The position numbers were made by a program, and so were the translations under genes. A model generated the notes under the pieces. That model made no database searches, was not told the origin of the DNA, and was given only the letters and a program-made list of their open reading frames with translations. Below are positions 60,414 to 64,000 of a DNA stretch of 64,000 nt, in pieces; the first letter of the stretch is position 1; each line of letters opens with the position of its first letter. Source of the DNA: Torreya grandis (lineage: Eukaryota > Streptophyta > Pinopsida > Cupressales > Taxaceae); contig JARHVA010003262.1 in the NCBI GenBank assembly GCA_037957365.1, positions 2,013,501 to 2,077,500 on the forward strand. Reading direction: 5' to 3'.

Positions 60414-63400
60414 TGTTAGGATCTCTTCTCTGCTCTACCAACTTGTAAGTGAAAAGAGAAGAAGGTAAACTAAAATTAAAACCTATCTAATTGGGGTGAT
60501 ACACCAAACTTTGACCTCAACTTATGTAATATGAACTAATAAGGATGAATAAGAAGATTAACCTGATTTCACTTCTCAAAATAGAGGCCTCCATACATCA
60601 ATGTTTCACATAGAGGCATGGCTTGTTGCATGATCTAAGGCAGCTAGTCAATAGGTCTCTCAAAGACACTAAATAAAGCTCAAAATTGAAATACATAGAT
60701 GATTACATCACATTATGAAACTTTTAAGTATGTTATAACACATAAAAAAGGTAAAAATGAAATTACAAGATGAGAGGAAGCATGTACTTTCACTCTCATT
60801 TATCAACTAACCATTAGCATACACTAAATACAAGCTTTGAAGAGGTAATAATTTAGTCTTATTCATTCAAAATAGGAAAGTAAAGTGTTTTATTTATCAT
60901 GTCCTTTCCAAAAATTAGGTTAATTTTCTTCAAATTACAAACATAGGCTTACATATAGTGAGAATGAGAGAGAGGAGAGAGAGAAAGACAAGAGCCACAA
61001 AACTAGGAAATGTAACATTTATTTAGTCTTCTTGAAACCCAACCTAGTATTCCTTATTATTATATTTTATTAATTATCCAAAATTGGCATAGTGTTTCAT
61101 TTTTAATTGTCTTATAATCATGAATAAATCTTGAATGGGTCATCAGCCTTGATTGGTGGAGTTTGACCAATAATAATGCCTAAAACCTTGTTAAGGAACC
61201 CTATATTCTAGGTTGAATGGATCTTGTTAAAGAATGAGTATTTCTCATATAAAATAGGTCTTCAAGTCTCATTAATCCCTCCATTTAAAACTTATTATAA
61301 TCCATTAATGATGTCCTTCCACATTGAGAGGGTTTTTGAAAGACTGTTTGAGCTGGTTTTGACTGTCTTCCTTGACTAGGTATTGGAAGGAAAATGTCTT
61401 TTCAAGGTTGTTTAGGACTCTTTCAAACATTTGAAAAAAAATAAAATAAAATTATGATTTATTAATACTATAAAATTGGTATGGAAACAAGGATAAACCT
61501 CAATAAATACTATTGAATAAATTTTATGCATCCATTGGGTGTTTTGACTACTTGATTCATTCATTACAAAGAGGCATAGGAGAGAGAAAGAAGAGTTTTA
61601 CTTTGAAACAAAATAAACTATCCATGTATGTATTCTCAACATCATAATATAACTATAAAAAATCATATGGTACCATCAAGTATCCCAAAATATTCAATTT
61701 TACTCATATAGCATGTTTTAGCACCCATTCCTTATAGCCCTAAAAACCTATAAAGTTCCTTGTCCAAAAGGTTTTACAGATAACATTAGACACCTAGGCA
61801 CATTTTTTAGTACCCTCTATCCCCTTACAGATCCACATAAAATTTCATGATCATACTCTAAGTGTAAGGACTCATTTTCCTTTATTTTCTTCTCCAATTA
61901 GGCCTAATTAGCCCAACTAGGCCTAAATAGATAAAAATTGGCCCAAATGACCACCCACACATTTAAAACGGGACAAAAGTGTTTTATTAACCTTCCCTAT
62001 GCTACCACTAACCTCCATGTCAATTTTTGGTTCCTGAGACCCTGTGAAAGTATGCAAACCAAGAAACCACCTTGTCACTTAGTCTTATTTTGAGCCTGTC
62101 TGGGATTGCCCTGGAAAATAGGCCTAGTTCAACCACCTATATAATCTTCCATGAAATTTTTTGGGATTTAAATTATATTAAAACTAAAAAATTACCTCAT
62201 CCCATGATTTTTAAGTTCTCCCCTTTCAGAACACCTGTAAAACATCAAAAACATGTAAAAATAGAGCATTTGTTGAAATATGTACAAGATAAATTAGCAT
62301 AAAAGTATATTTGGGTAACCTAATTGGATTCTTAAACAAAATAAAATATTTTTTAGGATCACATTATGTCATTATATATGAATTTTATGTATTTTATCCA
62401 TGACTAGTCACTATCAGGGTGTAAGAGAGTTTAAGACATGTTTGGGATCTTAATGATTATTCATAAAGGATAGACCACCAACTAACCTCATTCCACTTGT
62501 AAAACCTTATTTACTAACCTAATTAGATATCCCAAATGTCTTAATTTCCAATCCAAAGTGTGAGCTATGGTACGAGCATCTAAAGTTGTTCCTTGGGTGG
62601 CATGCTTCGTGTTTCTTGAGTGTGAAATAGTCCAACTTTGAGCTTTAGGTCTCAAAACTCAATTATATTATTTTTAAGAGTTCATAATAATTTTTAAAAA
62701 AACCCCATATTATTCCACATGCTTTTATATTAATTTTTACCCCTTTTTATGCTCATGGTTTATTGCTTAAGGGTATTGGGGTTTAAGACCTATCTTCTCT
62801 TTACTAGCCCTTAAGGGCCTTAGAGTCAAAATTGAAGTTTTTATGCACCCTAAAAATGTATTAAAACCATTTTAATGTCCATGTGTTTCCTTAATGTACC
62901 TTCATGAGGTATTTAATGTTTTCTTTGTGCCTTTGAACTCAAGTGGACCCCTAAGTTTCATGGTTGCCCATTACCAAAGGAGTGGGCCAAGTCTGAGACA
63001 AAATAGTGGGTATGTCCACTATTTATGTGACCTTAAGGAGACCATAGAAGTATTTTTAAACTAAAATACACAATTTTTACAAATTTTCAAAACATGATCA
63101 TGCTTTTATATCCATTAAAACACCAAACTCTCTTATGACTGGCTGGATAACATGTGTGTGATTGTCTGTTGACTAACTATATATGGAATTTAGAAACTCA
63201 ATCCTAGTCAATATTAATTTTGTTTCTCTTTAGTCAAAAATAACCCTATGTCATATTTTTTTTTATGTAGACCTTCAATCCCTAAAAACATCTGGGTTCT
63301 TCTCTCAAGCTTAAGGTCATCATGTGTCACTAGTAGGCTTTAGTGCCTTTAGGGGTTCCTAAACTGCATATTATATGCTTAGACCTCACTTACACACGGA

Positions 63401-64000
63401 AAAAATCCTTTTAAAATGGCCTTGAGTATTTATTGGAGTAAAAATTATTTTTTAAACATTTCCCAACATCTCTACCTCTTCATTAGGCTTAAGACTAATT
63501 ATCATTCGATTAGGCATATAAGTGCTTTGAGAAGTTCTTAACTGTGCATTGGTTTTGAACTTTATCATTCATATCACTAAATTTTCATGGATTTGAACTT
63601 GATTTAAGTTATAATTGGGTTTAAAAACTTTCAAACACACCTTTTTCTTCTTTCTTTTATTCTCAATACCAACCATCTATCTTCTCTCTCAACCTATAGG
63701 TGATTATTTAGGCCAGTCATGACTGCATACCTTGTGTCCTAGGTCTCTACTACAATATCACTAACCCTCTCAATGTTTTTTTAACTATTTGTAGTCTCAA
63801 TTTTAGTTTCCATAATCTTCTCAAACATATCTCTACCCTTGAAAAATTAATGATCCTTAGATAGGACTGTAGGTGACCCTTTTAGGATTTGGACTGTAGG
63901 TGGGTTTAAGACCAATTCTTACCTCAGTGATATTATCCATGATCTTAAACTTTTTTTAAGATCCCAAAATAGTTTTAAATAATCTATATTCATACTCTGC
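60414..64000 (-). repeat. LTR-like sequence F (minus orientation), runs off the window
   Basis: Begins TGTTAGG and within 100 bases carries GGTGATACACC (60495-60505) in a context like the end of LTR C. A minus-strand CT-rich run and TATA candidate (CACTATATGTAAG, 60950-60962) and AATAAA (about 60893) follow. ACTGTAGGTG motifs occur at 63867 and 63893. No primer site lies below 60414, so the boundary is truncated or wrong. The plus frame at 62072-62302 shows no domain. Confidence 0.4.
60950..60990 (-). promoter_or_regulatory. CT-rich/TATA promoter region of LTR F
   Basis: Plus strand shows a GA-rich microsatellite-like tract; on the minus strand it is a CT-rich run leading into TCACTATATGTAAGCC. 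Same design as LTRs B and G. Confidence 0.4.

Noticed and set aside
1..64000. Endogenous plant pararetrovirus
   Set aside because: Integrase, LTRs and the Ty3-type RT order are present; no movement protein or coat-protein motif of caulimoviruses was seen.

Overview
The window is land-plant nuclear DNA made almost entirely of old, nested Ty3/gypsy LTR retrotransposons. I see no host gene, rRNA, tRNA or CRISPR array. Base composition is strongly A+T-rich with few CpG dinucleotides. Nearly every retroelement reading frame is broken by stops that look like C-to-T (or G-to-A) decay of methylated cytosines. Slowly purged, degraded elements of this kind are typical of very large plant genomes. A gymnosperm is my first guess, but the species cannot be fixed from this sequence.

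Layout. (1) 402-22257: element A, minus strand, with LTRs of about 1.5 kb (402-1899 and 20744-22257). Its order is gag, protease, an extra RNase H, reverse transcriptase, the ordinary Ty3 RNase H, integrase, then a long extra frame after integrase. That extra frame is split by (2) element I, 3670-12218, also minus. Element I has LTRs of about 1.18 kb, no recognisable pol, and one long Pro/Tyr/Asn-rich broken frame with tandem repeats. (3) 22258-24835: a possible Copia-type LTR remnant, then gag-protease of a third relative, B, with its primer-binding site and the start of its LTR at 24843. (4) 29460-31330: gag and protease of a different Ty3 element, D (minus). (5) 33596-34640: a plus-strand RT-RNase H fragment, E. 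(6) 36517-55382: element C, minus, with LTRs of 5.9 and 6.55 kb around a 6.4 kb interior that carries the same domain order as A. (7) 55383-64000: LTR-like sequence of two further relatives in opposite orientations (G plus, F minus) flanking a decayed plus-strand frame at 58300-60290.

A, B, C and I share a primer-binding-site motif just inside the 5' LTR. A, B and C share gag/protease sequence. A and C share the unusual position of an extra RNase H upstream of RT. They form one lineage of Tat-like Ty3 elements; I may be its non-autonomous passenger. The points most worth a second look are that domain order, the giant LTRs of C with their conserved palindromes and repeated TTGTAGGT motif, the coiled-coil frame after integrase in A, and the non-autonomous element inside it. 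Boundaries were placed by eye from repeat alignment and TG...CA ends; no convincing target-site duplication was found for any element.
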